Origin: Pedosphaera sp.
GTDB lineage: Bacteria; Verrucomicrobiota; Verrucomicrobiia; Limisphaerales; SIAT01
Direction: 5' to 3'
NCBI GenBank assembly: GCA_009691645.1
Contig: SIAT01000002.1
Coordinates: 1 to 31,688, forward strand
Length of the DNA stretch: 31,688 bases
Shown here: one piece after another, positions 24,652 to 31,688 of the stretch
How the letters are laid out: the number at the start of each line of letters is the position of its first letter
How positions within the stretch are numbered: the first letter of the stretch is position 1
Notes under the pieces: model-generated
The model's database searches: none
What the model was told of the DNA's origin: nothing
What the model saw: the letters and a program-made list of their open reading frames with translations, nothing else
Translations under genes and position numbers: made by a program

Positions 24652-26097
24652 ATGAAGATTTTGATGGCCAGCAGCGAGGTTCATCCGTTTTCTAAGACGG
24701 GCGGATTGGCGGATATGGTTGGCGCGTTGAGCAAAACGCTCGCCGCGCTCGGTCATGAAGTGGGGGTGTTGACGCCTCTGTACCGCGGCCTGCGCGAACG
24801 TTTCCCGGCGATGGAACGGGTGGACTGGGCGCTGCGCTTGCCGTTGGGCGGGCAGATGATCGAGGCGACTCTTTGGAAACTGCCGCTGGGTCAAACCGAG
24901 ACGATTTATTTCGTGGACCAACCGGAGTTCTTCGATCGCGCCGGACTTTATGGCGAAGCCGGCGACGCGTTCGCCGACAACGCCGAGCGGTTCCTTTTCT
25001 TCTCGAAATGCGCGGCGTACATGGCGTGTCACTTTCCGTGGCAGGCGGATGTGTTGCATCTGCACGACTGGCACACGGCCCCGACCGCTTTGTTGGTGAA
25101 CCACCACAAATGGCGGGAAGGGTTGAGGACCGCTCCGCGCGTCTGCCTCACGTTGCACAACGTCGCTTACCAAGGCCAATTCATCGGCAACACTTTCGGT
25201 TTGCTCAATCTGCCGTGGGATTATTTTCATGCGGACGGCGCGGAGTTCTACGGCGGATTCAACTTCCTGAAAGCCGGAATCGTGTACGCCGACCTCCTTA
25301 CGACGGTGAGCCCACGGTACGCGCGCGAGATCACACTCGATCTCGGCCACGGTATGGAGGGCGTGCTACGTAAACGCGCCGCTGCGCTCACAGGAATCCT
25401 GAACGGCGTGGATTACGGGGAGTGGCGAACCGAGGATAACCCGCACTTGCCCCATCCATTCAACGCGACCAATCTCCGCGGCAAGTCCCGCAACAAACTC
25501 GCGTTGCAAAAGGAACTCGGCCTGCCGGTCGAGCCGGGCACGCCGATTTTCGCCTCGGTAACGCGGTTGGCGGAACAGAAAGGAATGGATATCCTCCTGC
25601 CCGCGCTCGAAGAGATGTTGGCGGCGCACGAGATGCAGTTCGTCCTTCTCGGCAGTGGCGATCCCGCCATCGAACAGTCCTTCCGCGTGCTGGCCGAACG
25701 TTTTCCAACCAAGGTGGTCGCTCAAATCGGCTATGACACGAGGCTCTCGCATCGCATCGAGGCCGGCAGCGATTTCTTCCTCATGCCGTCGCGTTACGAG
25801 CCATGCGGCCTGAACCAGATGTACAGCCTGCGTTACGGAGCAATCCCGATCGTCCGGCGCACCGGCGGGCTCGATGATTCAGTGGTGGACTTCAATGACG
25901 ATCCTCTCCATGCGAACGGCGTGAAGTTCGATGAACTGACCGCGCCGGCTCTCGCCAACGCCATCCGCAAAGCACTCCGCATCTACGCGGACAAGGAACT
26001 GCTCAATCTACTTCGGCGGCGCGGCATGACGGCTGATTTTTCGTGGGAACAATCCGCGCACGAGTATCTGAGCGTCTTCCAATCACCGACGGTTTAG
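24652..26097 (+). CDS. glgA: Glycogen synthase (ADP-glucose type, GT5)
   Basis: The 481-residue glycosyltransferase extends alpha-1,4-glucan chains from ADP-glucose. The N-terminal nucleotide-binding motif is KTGGLADMVGALSKTLAALG (residues 15-34). Further landmarks are VLHLHDWHTAP, LTLHNVAYQGQF, VSPRYAREI, GILNGVDYGEW, FASVTRLAEQKGMDILL and the C-terminal MPSRYEPCGLNQMYSLRYG with the catalytic-site Glu, then RRTGGLDDSV. Length is normal for the bacterial enzyme. An AAGGA at 24635-24639 precedes the ATG by 12 bases, slightly far. It lies 37 bp after serS and may be co-transcribed. No other glycogen genes are in the window. Confidence 0.97.
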   Translation: MKILMASSEVHPFSKTGGLADMVGALSKTLAALGHEVGVLTPLYRGLRERFPAMERVDWALRLPLGGQMIEATLWKLPLGQTETIYFVDQPEFFDRAGLYGEAGDAFADNAERFLFFSKCAAYMACHFPWQADVLHLHDWHTAPTALLVNHHKWREGLRTAPRVCLTLHNVAYQGQFIGNTFGLLNLPWDYFHADGAEFYGGFNFLKAGIVYADLLTTVSPRYAREITLDLGHGMEGVLRKRAAALTGILNGVDYGEWRTEDNPHLPHPFNATNLRGKSRNKLALQKELGLPVEPGTPIFASVTRLAEQKGMDILLPALEEMLAAHEMQFVLLGSGDPAIEQSFRVLAERFPTKVVAQIGYDTRLSHRIEAGSDFFLMPSRYEPCGLNQMYSLRYGAIPIVRRTGGLDDSVVDFNDDPLHANGVKFDELTAPALANAIRKALRIYADKELLNLLRRRGMTADFSWEQSAHEYLSVFQSPTV

Positions 26098-26150
26098 TAG
26101 CGACCCAACTCGGACAAACCAAAGGGAATCGCCCGCCAACCGGATAGAAG

Positions 26151-26185
26151 TTAATTAAATATAACAATTATTGTGCGATTAATCG
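26151..26185. repeat. Cluster of three AT-rich palindromes
   Basis: TTAATTAA (26151-26158), ACAATTATTGT (26164-26174) and CGATTAATCG (26176-26185) are perfect palindromes in a row, in the 119-bp space between convergent glgA and lepB. The stretch is far more AT-rich than its surroundings. None is followed by a T-run, so they are not classical terminators. Role unknown. Confidence 0.45.
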
Positions 26186-26216
26186 GCTCGGCGAGAGGAA
26201 GGTGGAAGGAGTTGGA

Positions 26217-27434
26217 TCAGCGATGGTTCCAGCCGAAGCGACCGCTGAGCACGGGCCAGTAAACGAACGCTGATTTGCCGATGATGTTCGCCTGCGGAAA
26301 ATCGCCCCACGACCGAGAGTCGAGGCTGTTCATCGTATTATCCCCGAATGCCATGCCATGCTCGGGGCGAACCGTGAAGCTGATCGTCTCGTCACGGAAA
26401 TAGTACGCGAGATTGCCGCGGTCGTGCTGCGAGGCGACGAGTTGATTCACGTGGCCCGAGTAGTGGCTGTCGCGCGGTGGTTGGCTGAAGTGATAGAGGT
26501 GCTCGAAGCGCGGCGTGGCGGCATCGAGTCGTTCGCCATTGATTCGTACCCGGCGGTCGTTACCGATACTCACGCGTTCGCCGCCGGTGGCGATGAGGCG
26601 TTTGATGTAAAAGGTGTTCGCAGCCGGCCGCAGGTCGGGACGCTCCGGAGGACCAGTGATTCCAGTGGTCTCGAACACGACAATCTCGCCGCGTTCGGGT
26701 TTGCGGAAGTTGTAAGTCAGACGATCCACAAACAGATAATCGCCGGTCTTAATGGCGACTTTGATGAGATCGTCACCTTTGCGATAAGTCTGCTCGAACC
26801 TCAATCCAGCACGGTTACCACCGGCATCGCCGCGACCGGGCAAAAGTTGGTCGGGCGGAAACCAGACCGTGTACCAGTGATCGCCGATGCGGAAACGTTG
26901 CTTGCGCAGAAACAAAAAAACGCGCTGCGGAGATTCGATGGCATTCAGTTCGCCGTCCGTCTCGGCGACGACGTGGACGTACTGGATTCCCCTGCCCCAC
27001 CGGTCCACGAACCGCTCCCAGCCCGTGGGGATCTTCGCATCCGACTTGCCGCGAAAATCCTGATGCGTGATGCCGTAGAGCGTCGGCTGCATCGATCCAG
27101 TCGGGATGGTGAATGGCTGGAAAAAGAACGCGCGAAAAGCGAGCACCACGGTGATGACGACGAGCGCCATCTCGACATACTCGCGGATCTCCGCACGCGG
27201 ATACGGCAGCAGCCGGCTGCCGGCGACACTCTCCAACTGCGACATGCCCGCTTTTAAGGCCGTCTTGTCGGCCCCTTCCCGCAACAGTTTCCGCAGTGAC
27301 TCGTTGGCCGCCGCGATCTCCTCCAGCGCTTTCGCATCGAGCATATCCCCCTGTGCAGCCACGTGCTTGCGCACCTGTTTTATCAGGTCGAAGGCCTGCC
27401 GGACGGTGCTCGAGAAAAGCCAGCGGAGAATCAT
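26217..27434 (-). CDS. lepB: Signal peptidase I with long insertion
   Basis: The 405-residue S26A membrane protease removes Sec signal peptides. An N-terminal extension of about 80 residues is helical and charged (DLIKQVRKHV, EEIAAANESLRKLLREGADK). One clear membrane segment follows (EYVEMALVVITVVLAFRAFF, 85-104), then the catalytic Ser114 in PTGSMQPTL. The general base Lys278 lies in FYIKRLIATGGE, and the C-terminal box FGDNTMNSLDSRSWG covers 363-377. Ser and Lys are about 164 residues apart, far more than the roughly 40-55 in the well-known Bacillus and E. coli enzymes, because of an inserted segment (about 120-225). The gene starts 3 bp after the lepA stop, the lepA-lepB order also known in E. 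coli. Confidence 0.95.
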   Translation of the reverse strand: MILRWLFSSTVRQAFDLIKQVRKHVAAQGDMLDAKALEEIAAANESLRKLLREGADKTALKAGMSQLESVAGSRLLPYPRAEIREYVEMALVVITVVLAFRAFFFQPFTIPTGSMQPTLYGITHQDFRGKSDAKIPTGWERFVDRWGRGIQYVHVVAETDGELNAIESPQRVFLFLRKQRFRIGDHWYTVWFPPDQLLPGRGDAGGNRAGLRFEQTYRKGDDLIKVAIKTGDYLFVDRLTYNFRKPERGEIVVFETTGITGPPERPDLRPAANTFYIKRLIATGGERVSIGNDRRVRINGERLDAATPRFEHLYHFSQPPRDSHYSGHVNQLVASQHDRGNLAYYFRDETISFTVRPEHGMAFGDNTMNSLDSRSWGDFPQANIIGKSAFVYWPVLSGRFGWNHR

Positions 27435-27437
27435 AGA

Positions 27438-29228
27438 TCAGGCTTTGAGCACTTGGATGAACGCCTCCTGCGGGATGTTCACGTTGCCGATGGCTTTCAT
27501 CCGTTTCTTGCCTTCCTTCTGCTTCTCGAGAAGTTTGCGCTTGCGCGAGATGTCGCCTCCGTAACATTTCGCCGTCACATCTTTGCGGAAGGCGCCGACG
27601 CTCTCTCTCGCAACAATCTTGCCGCCGATCGCCGCCTGAATGGCGACGCCGAACTGCTGTCTCGGGATGACCTCCTTGAGCTTCGCGGCCAGAATGCGTC
27701 CCCTGCCCTCCGCCTTTTCGCGATGAACGATGCTGGAGAAAGCGTCCATCGGCTCGTTGTTCACGAGCATGTCCAGCTTCACCATGTCCGATTCCTGATA
27801 GCCGGCGTGCTCGTAATCCATTGAGCCGAACCCGCGGGTGATGCTCTTGATCCGGTCGTGGAAGTCGATGAGGATTTCGTTCAGCGGCATCCGGCTACTC
27901 AACATCACGCGCCGATCGTCGAGCGTCTCCGTGTGGTCGAGGTTGCCGCGCTTCTCGGAGATCAGCGCCATCATGTCGCCGATGTATTCGTTCGGACAGA
28001 TGATGAATGCCTTCACCATCGGCTCATCGACCTTCGCGATGTAAGTGGCATCGGGCATGAACGCCGGGTTGTCCACTTCCTTCATCGTCCCGTCGGTGAG
28101 CGTCACCTTGTACACCACGCTCGGGTACGTGGCGATGATGTCCATGTCATACTCACGCCGCAGCCGTTCCTGCACGATCTCCATGTGCAGCAACCCGAGG
28201 AAACCGCAACGGAACCCGAAGCCCAGCGCCACGGAGCTTTCCGTCTGATACACGAAAGCCGAGTCGTTCAACTGCAACTTCTCCACGCTCACTTTCAACT
28301 GTTCGTAGTCCGCCGTGTTAATCGGATAGATGCCGCTGAACACCAGCGGTTGAATCTCTTTGAACCCCGGCAACTCAGGAGACGGATACCGCGAATCCGT
28401 GATCGTGTCGCCCATCTTGACCTCTTTCGGAGTCTTGATGTTCGCCGTCATGTAGCCCGTCTCGCCCGTCGTGAGCTTGTCGCGGCGATACGCCTTCGGA
28501 TTGAAACTGCCGACCTCCTTCACCTCGTAGGTCCTGCCCGTGTGCAGCAACTTCACATGGATGCCCGGCCGCAACTCGCCATTGAAAACGCGCACATGCG
28601 TCACCACGCCCTTGTAGGTGTCGTAGAACGAATCAAAGCAAAGCGCCTGCAAACTCGCTTCGTTCGTCGGCTTCGGTGGCGGCACTCGTTCGATGATCGC
28701 CTCGAGAATGTCATCAATGCCGATCCCTTCCTTGGCGCTCGCGAGGATCGCCGTGTCGGCCGGGATGGCGAGGATGTCTTCCAACTGCTGCTTCGCCATC
28801 GGCACATTCGCGTGCGGCAGATCGATCTTGTTGATCACCGGGATGATCGTCAGGTTCTGCTTCATCGCCAAGTGCATGTTGGCGACCGTCTGCGCCTCGA
28901 CTCCCTGAGCGGCGTCCACGATCAGCAGCGCTCCTTCGCAAGCCGAGAGGCTGCGCGACACCTCGTAGGAAAAGTCCACGTGCCCAGGCGTGTCGATTAG
29001 GTTCAACTCGTACGTCTCGCCGTTCTTCGCCTTGTAAAGCATCGTCACCGGATGAGCCTTGATCGTGATCCCGCGCTCACGCTCCAGATCCATCGCGTCC
29101 AAGAGCTGCTCCTCCATGTCCCGCGTCGCGACGGTGCCCGTCCGATGCAGGAGCCGGTCCGAGAGCGTCGTCTTGCCGTGGTCAATGTGGGCGATGATGC
29201 TGAAATTGCGTATGTGAGCTGTGTCCAT
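27438..29228 (-). CDS. lepA: Elongation factor 4 (LepA)
   Basis: The 596-residue translational GTPase acts on the ribosome in elongation and initiation quality. The G1 motif is AHIDHGKTT (13-21), the switch II region DTPGHVDFSYEV, and G4 NKIDLPHA. The C-terminal EF4-specific region reads RGFGSMDYEHAGYQESDMVK and ends with the family's conserved block of basic residues (KCYGGDISRKRKLLEKQKEG, then KKRMKAIGNVNIPQEAF). Length and sequence are ordinary. The ATG at 29228 has no Shine-Dalgarno. A large hairpin lies 35-76 bases upstream in the probable leader. lepB follows after 3 bp, so the two are co-transcribed. Confidence 0.98.
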   Translation of the reverse strand: MDTAHIRNFSIIAHIDHGKTTLSDRLLHRTGTVATRDMEEQLLDAMDLERERGITIKAHPVTMLYKAKNGETYELNLIDTPGHVDFSYEVSRSLSACEGALLIVDAAQGVEAQTVANMHLAMKQNLTIIPVINKIDLPHANVPMAKQQLEDILAIPADTAILASAKEGIGIDDILEAIIERVPPPKPTNEASLQALCFDSFYDTYKGVVTHVRVFNGELRPGIHVKLLHTGRTYEVKEVGSFNPKAYRRDKLTTGETGYMTANIKTPKEVKMGDTITDSRYPSPELPGFKEIQPLVFSGIYPINTADYEQLKVSVEKLQLNDSAFVYQTESSVALGFGFRCGFLGLLHMEIVQERLRREYDMDIIATYPSVVYKVTLTDGTMKEVDNPAFMPDATYIAKVDEPMVKAFIICPNEYIGDMMALISEKRGNLDHTETLDDRRVMLSSRMPLNEILIDFHDRIKSITRGFGSMDYEHAGYQESDMVKLDMLVNNEPMDAFSSIVHREKAEGRGRILAAKLKEVIPRQQFGVAIQAAIGGKIVARESVGAFRKDVTAKCYGGDISRKRKLLEKQKEGKKRMKAIGNVNIPQEAFIQVLKA

Positions 29229-29585
29229 CTGGTGCTGCTAGTGCTGTGCTTCTTAAGAATGGCGAATGCCGATCCGCCGCGAATCATCCGGCGATTGGCA
29301 TTCGTCCCTCCATGAAGATGCCTGAGAATAATTCCAAGCGCCACGAAGAAAAAAACGAACTTCACTTCCGCCTCACAACACGACCACGCCAAAAATCTCA
29401 ACGGAAAACAATCTGTTGGATTTTAACAGCCACGAATTGAGTGCGATTGAGTAGTGGTTTTTCCAAGCACCACCAACTACTTGGGTTTTGCTGCGGCTAA
29501 AATCTTTCCAAAATCGAAGCGCAAGGTGACTTCGGCTTTTGCGGCATCGGCACTTTGGTTGGCGACTCGGAACCGCGCAAAGCCT
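29229..29585. other. 357-bp non-coding stretch upstream of lepA
   Basis: No full gene is present. From left to right there is a perfect 10-bp palindrome TTCTTAAGAA (29250-29259), a large hairpin (29263-29304), a direct repeat of ATTGAGT (29436-29442 and 29446-29452), and a bulged stem pairing 29450-29458 with 29472-29481. The end of a possible decayed reading frame lies on the minus strand. It must contain the lepA promoter, but I see no convincing -35/-10 pair. Confidence 0.5.
29263..29304. repeat. Large two-part hairpin in the probable lepA leader
   Basis: The outer arms CGAATGCC (29263-29270) and GGCATTCG (29297-29304) pair perfectly over 8 bp. After a small internal loop, CGCCG (29275-29279) and CGGCG (29289-29293) form a second 5-bp stem with a 9-base loop. 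No T-run follows on either strand, so termination is unlikely. Confidence 0.6.
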
Positions 29586-29596
29586 TCACCGATTTT
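29477..29596 (-). pseudogene. Possible decayed C-terminal gene fragment
   Basis: On the minus strand, in a frame different from the upstream haem-protein gene, about 39 codons end at a TAG at 29477 and read like real protein (FARFRVANQSADAAK, then EVTLRFDFGKIL). They have balanced composition and many third-position C/G or codon-family choices seen in nearby genes. There is no start of its own that makes sense; extension upstream runs through the end of the neighbouring gene in another frame. It may be the remnant of a lost gene. I recognise no family, and chance is possible. Confidence 0.25.
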
Positions 29597-31688
29597 GGAA
29601 CAACTCACTCTGCACAAGTTCGTGAAGCAGCGTGCGGATGCCGCCGCCTTGTTTCTCCGTGCGCGCGACGAGTTCATTGAGCGCCGCGCGGTCGCTGAAA
29701 GCCAGCGGCCGGCCGGTGCTGTAAATGGTCAGTTGCTGCGCAAGGTTCATCAGCAGCGGGCGCGGCGAGGAGGCCAGGAGCGTTTGAAACTCGGCGATGT
29801 CCGCGAACTTCCGCCCGTCGGCCAGCTCGCCGCTCGCGTCCACCTTCGGCCCCAGCTTGAAGCTGATGCCGATGCGCGGATCGATGCTGCCGCGCGGCGC
29901 GGGGTCGCCATCGCCGATGGAGCGGTAGTGCTCGCGCGCGCCGCCGATGACATCGAAGGACTCGAGCGCGAAGCCCGGCGGGTCAATCTTTGCGTGGCAT
30001 GACGCGCAGCTTGCGTTGTCGCGGTGCTTGGCGAGTTGGTCGCGGATGGTCGTCGTCCCGCGCACGTCCGGCTCCACCGCGGCCACGTTTGGCGGCGGCG
30101 GCTCCGGTTCCTGACCGAGCAGGCGCGCCATGACGAACGCCCCGCGCGGCACGGGTGAAGTGGTCGTGCCGTTCGCCGTGATTTTCAGAATCGCCGCCTG
30201 CGTGAGAAAGCCTCCGCGCGGCGAGCCGGGCGAGAGTTTCACGCGGCGAATCTCCGGCCCGCTCACGCCTTTGATGCCGTAGTGCGTGGCGAGCTTCTCG
30301 TTGAGCATGGCAAAATCCGACTTCACGAGATGTTTTGCCGAGAGGTTTTTCTCCAGCAGTTCGCGGAAATAGGCGCGTGTCTCGGCGACCATCGAGTCTT
30401 GGAGATACGGGTTGAACTCGGGGTAAAGTTTCTTGTCCGGATCGTTCGCGGCGATGGCGCGGAGCTTGAGCCACTGGCCGAGGAAATCTTCCACGAAGCG
30501 GTCGGACTTTTTGTCCTTCAGCAAGCGCTCGACCTGTTCGCGGAGAATCTTCGGCTCGTGCAGCGTGCCCTTCGCCGCGAGCGCGAGGAGTGTGTCGTCA
30601 GGCATGGAGTTCCACAGAAAATAGGACAGGCGCGCGGCGAGCGTGTGATCGTCCGCCTTGCTGGCCGGGCCGTTTTCGACGAGGTAGAGAAAGTCCGGCG
30701 CGCACAACGCCGCGCGATACGCCCAGCGCATAGCAGTCTCGAAGCAATCCCCGGCCTTCAACCGCTCCTCGACCTTCGCCACGTATTCCTTCCGCACACT
30801 GGACTCGACCGGCCGGCGAAACGCCTTCGGCAGGAAGCTCGCGAGCAAGCGGTCCGCGTCCACGAGCGGCTGCGTGCTCTGCGGCGTCCAGACGCCGGCG
30901 AGTGGCTCAGGCCGGTTCTTCGCGCCGATGATTTCCTGCCGCAACGGCTTGCGCGTGGGCGGGCGGATGTTCTTTTGCTCCGCCGCTTTGAACTCCGTGA
31001 GCGGCATTTCGCCGAACAGCAGCCGGTGACTGCGCGGTGGCCAGACATCGTACAATGGGCCTTCCACCTCGACCCAGTCGTTCACGATGCACGGCCCGGT
31101 GAATCCCATCGTGCGGTCCTTCTGGCCCCACGTCCCGACGCGGTAGAGGACCACGGGCGCGAGGGACGCGGTGTTGAAGCCGAAGCTCTCCTTAAAGTTC
31201 AGCCATACGTCCAGATTATGCACCTGCGAGTCAATCGAAGGCGCAGCGTAGTAGCCGAGCACGCTGCTGGGATGCCCGCCGCCGCGACCGTTCTCGTTGA
31301 ACTGCACGATGGACAGCCTCGCCGCCTCGACGCCGCGCGCGGGAAGAATTTTCCCCTGGTCCCACGTCATGCTCCAGAAGGACGCGCGCACCTTGTAGCG
31401 CCCGGGGTAAAGCGCCGCGAAGTGCTGGTAGTAGGGATTCCATGACTCGTCCTCGTGCCGGAAAACACCGACGCTGCTCATCCGCGAGAACAAGCCGAGC
31501 TGTTCGTGTTGCCCCATGCCGACGTGCGCATACACGCCGGCTGGAGGAACCACCTGATCATGTCGCTTGTCGCGCAGCAGCACGGCGTCGCCCTGCATCA
31601 GCATGAGGTCGCCCGCGTAAGTCCCGGCGAGCGAGAGTCGCACCGTCTCGGCCTTTGGCGCCTCGGGTTGGGTGGCGATGGCCACGTT
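29586..31688 (-). CDS. DUF1592/DUF1588/DUF1585 haem-motif protein (5' end outside window)
   Basis: The frame is open to the right edge, so the N-terminus, including any signal peptide and N-terminal cytochrome domain, is missing; the GTG at 31685 is internal. The first 250 visible residues form a beta-rich region with PGRYKVRASFWSMTWDQGKI, such as occurs before DUF1592 in longer relatives. DUF1592 follows (AFRRPVESSVRKEYVAKVEE, LSYFLWNSMPDD), then DUF1588 (FAMLNEKLATHYGI, PRGGFLTQAAILKITANGT, then EPPPPNV). A C-X2-C-H motif (SCASCHAKIDPPGFALESFD) and DUF1585 (YSTGRPLAFSDRAALNELV) complete it. The family resembles the gene at 14767 but with a shorter proline run and a different N-terminal half. 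A DUF1552-type partner is not found downstream. Confidence 0.9.
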   Translation of the reverse strand, partial: NVAIATQPEAPKAETVRLSLAGTYAGDLMLMQGDAVLLRDKRHDQVVPPAGVYAHVGMGQHEQLGLFSRMSSVGVFRHEDESWNPYYQHFAALYPGRYKVRASFWSMTWDQGKILPARGVEAARLSIVQFNENGRGGGHPSSVLGYYAAPSIDSQVHNLDVWLNFKESFGFNTASLAPVVLYRVGTWGQKDRTMGFTGPCIVNDWVEVEGPLYDVWPPRSHRLLFGEMPLTEFKAAEQKNIRPPTRKPLRQEIIGAKNRPEPLAGVWTPQSTQPLVDADRLLASFLPKAFRRPVESSVRKEYVAKVEERLKAGDCFETAMRWAYRAALCAPDFLYLVENGPASKADDHTLAARLSYFLWNSMPDDTLLALAAKGTLHEPKILREQVERLLKDKKSDRFVEDFLGQWLKLRAIAANDPDKKLYPEFNPYLQDSMVAETRAYFRELLEKNLSAKHLVKSDFAMLNEKLATHYGIKGVSGPEIRRVKLSPGSPRGGFLTQAAILKITANGTTTSPVPRGAFVMARLLGQEPEPPPPNVAAVEPDVRGTTTIRDQLAKHRDNASCASCHAKIDPPGFALESFDVIGGAREHYRSIGDGDPAPRGSIDPRIGISFKLGPKVDASGELADGRKFADIAEFQTLLASSPRPLLMNLAQQLTIYSTGRPLAFSDRAALNELVARTEKQGGGIRTLLHELVQSELFQNR

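Noticed and set aside
27858..29000. A 380-codon plus-strand open frame opposite lepA
   Set aside because: lepA is certain, and the His/Arg-rich translation has no recognisable domain.

Overview
The window looks like a chromosomal segment of a GC-rich bacterium of the Planctomycetota-Verrucomicrobiota-Chlamydiota group, most likely a Verrucomicrobiota member. This rests on four gene families that are abundant in Planctomycetes and Verrucomicrobia (DUF1549/DUF1553, DUF1501, DUF1587/DUF1592/DUF1588/DUF1585 and DUF1552), on many genes without a Shine-Dalgarno sequence, and on the mix with ordinary housekeeping genes. The assignment is an inference from gene content. I saw no tRNA, rRNA, CRISPR array, transposase, integrase or phage gene.

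Region 1 (1-5160) holds the end of a secreted TolB-repeat/M28 peptidase/PDZ fusion. Convergent to it is a two-gene unit on the minus strand: a Tat-exported TIM-barrel sugar isomerase/epimerase-like protein, overlapping by ATGA with an unusual secreted protein that joins an HtrA-type serine protease, a lectin-like domain and a SirB1/transglutaminase-like domain.

Region 2 (5161-18785) is the accessory block. It contains three pairs, each a Sec-exported haem-motif protein followed by a Tat-exported partner: 5252-7447 with 7454-8833 (DUF1549/1553 plus DUF1501), 14616-11305 with 11292-10009 (minus strand, same families), and 14767-16671 with 16732-18078 (DUF1587/1592 type plus DUF1552). A Tat-exported DUF3500 protein, a 40-residue membrane protein and a secreted Cache-like protein lie among them. 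A fourth haem-motif protein enters at the right edge (29586-31688). The biochemical role of these families is not established. The arrangement suggests electron-transfer or substrate-processing modules in the periplasm.

Region 3 (18812-22628) is an S-adenosylmethionine-cycle module. An ArsR-type regulator fused to a SAM-methyltransferase fold is transcribed divergently from metK and ahcY. The two predicted promoters overlap around inverted repeats, and a strong terminator follows ahcY. I infer that the regulator senses SAM or S-adenosylhomocysteine.

Region 4 (22657-29585) is housekeeping: leuD, serS (apparently leaderless), glgA, and a lepA-lepB operon in which signal peptidase I carries a long insertion between its catalytic Ser and Lys. 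The stretch upstream of lepA holds a large hairpin, a 10-bp palindrome and a possible decayed gene end.
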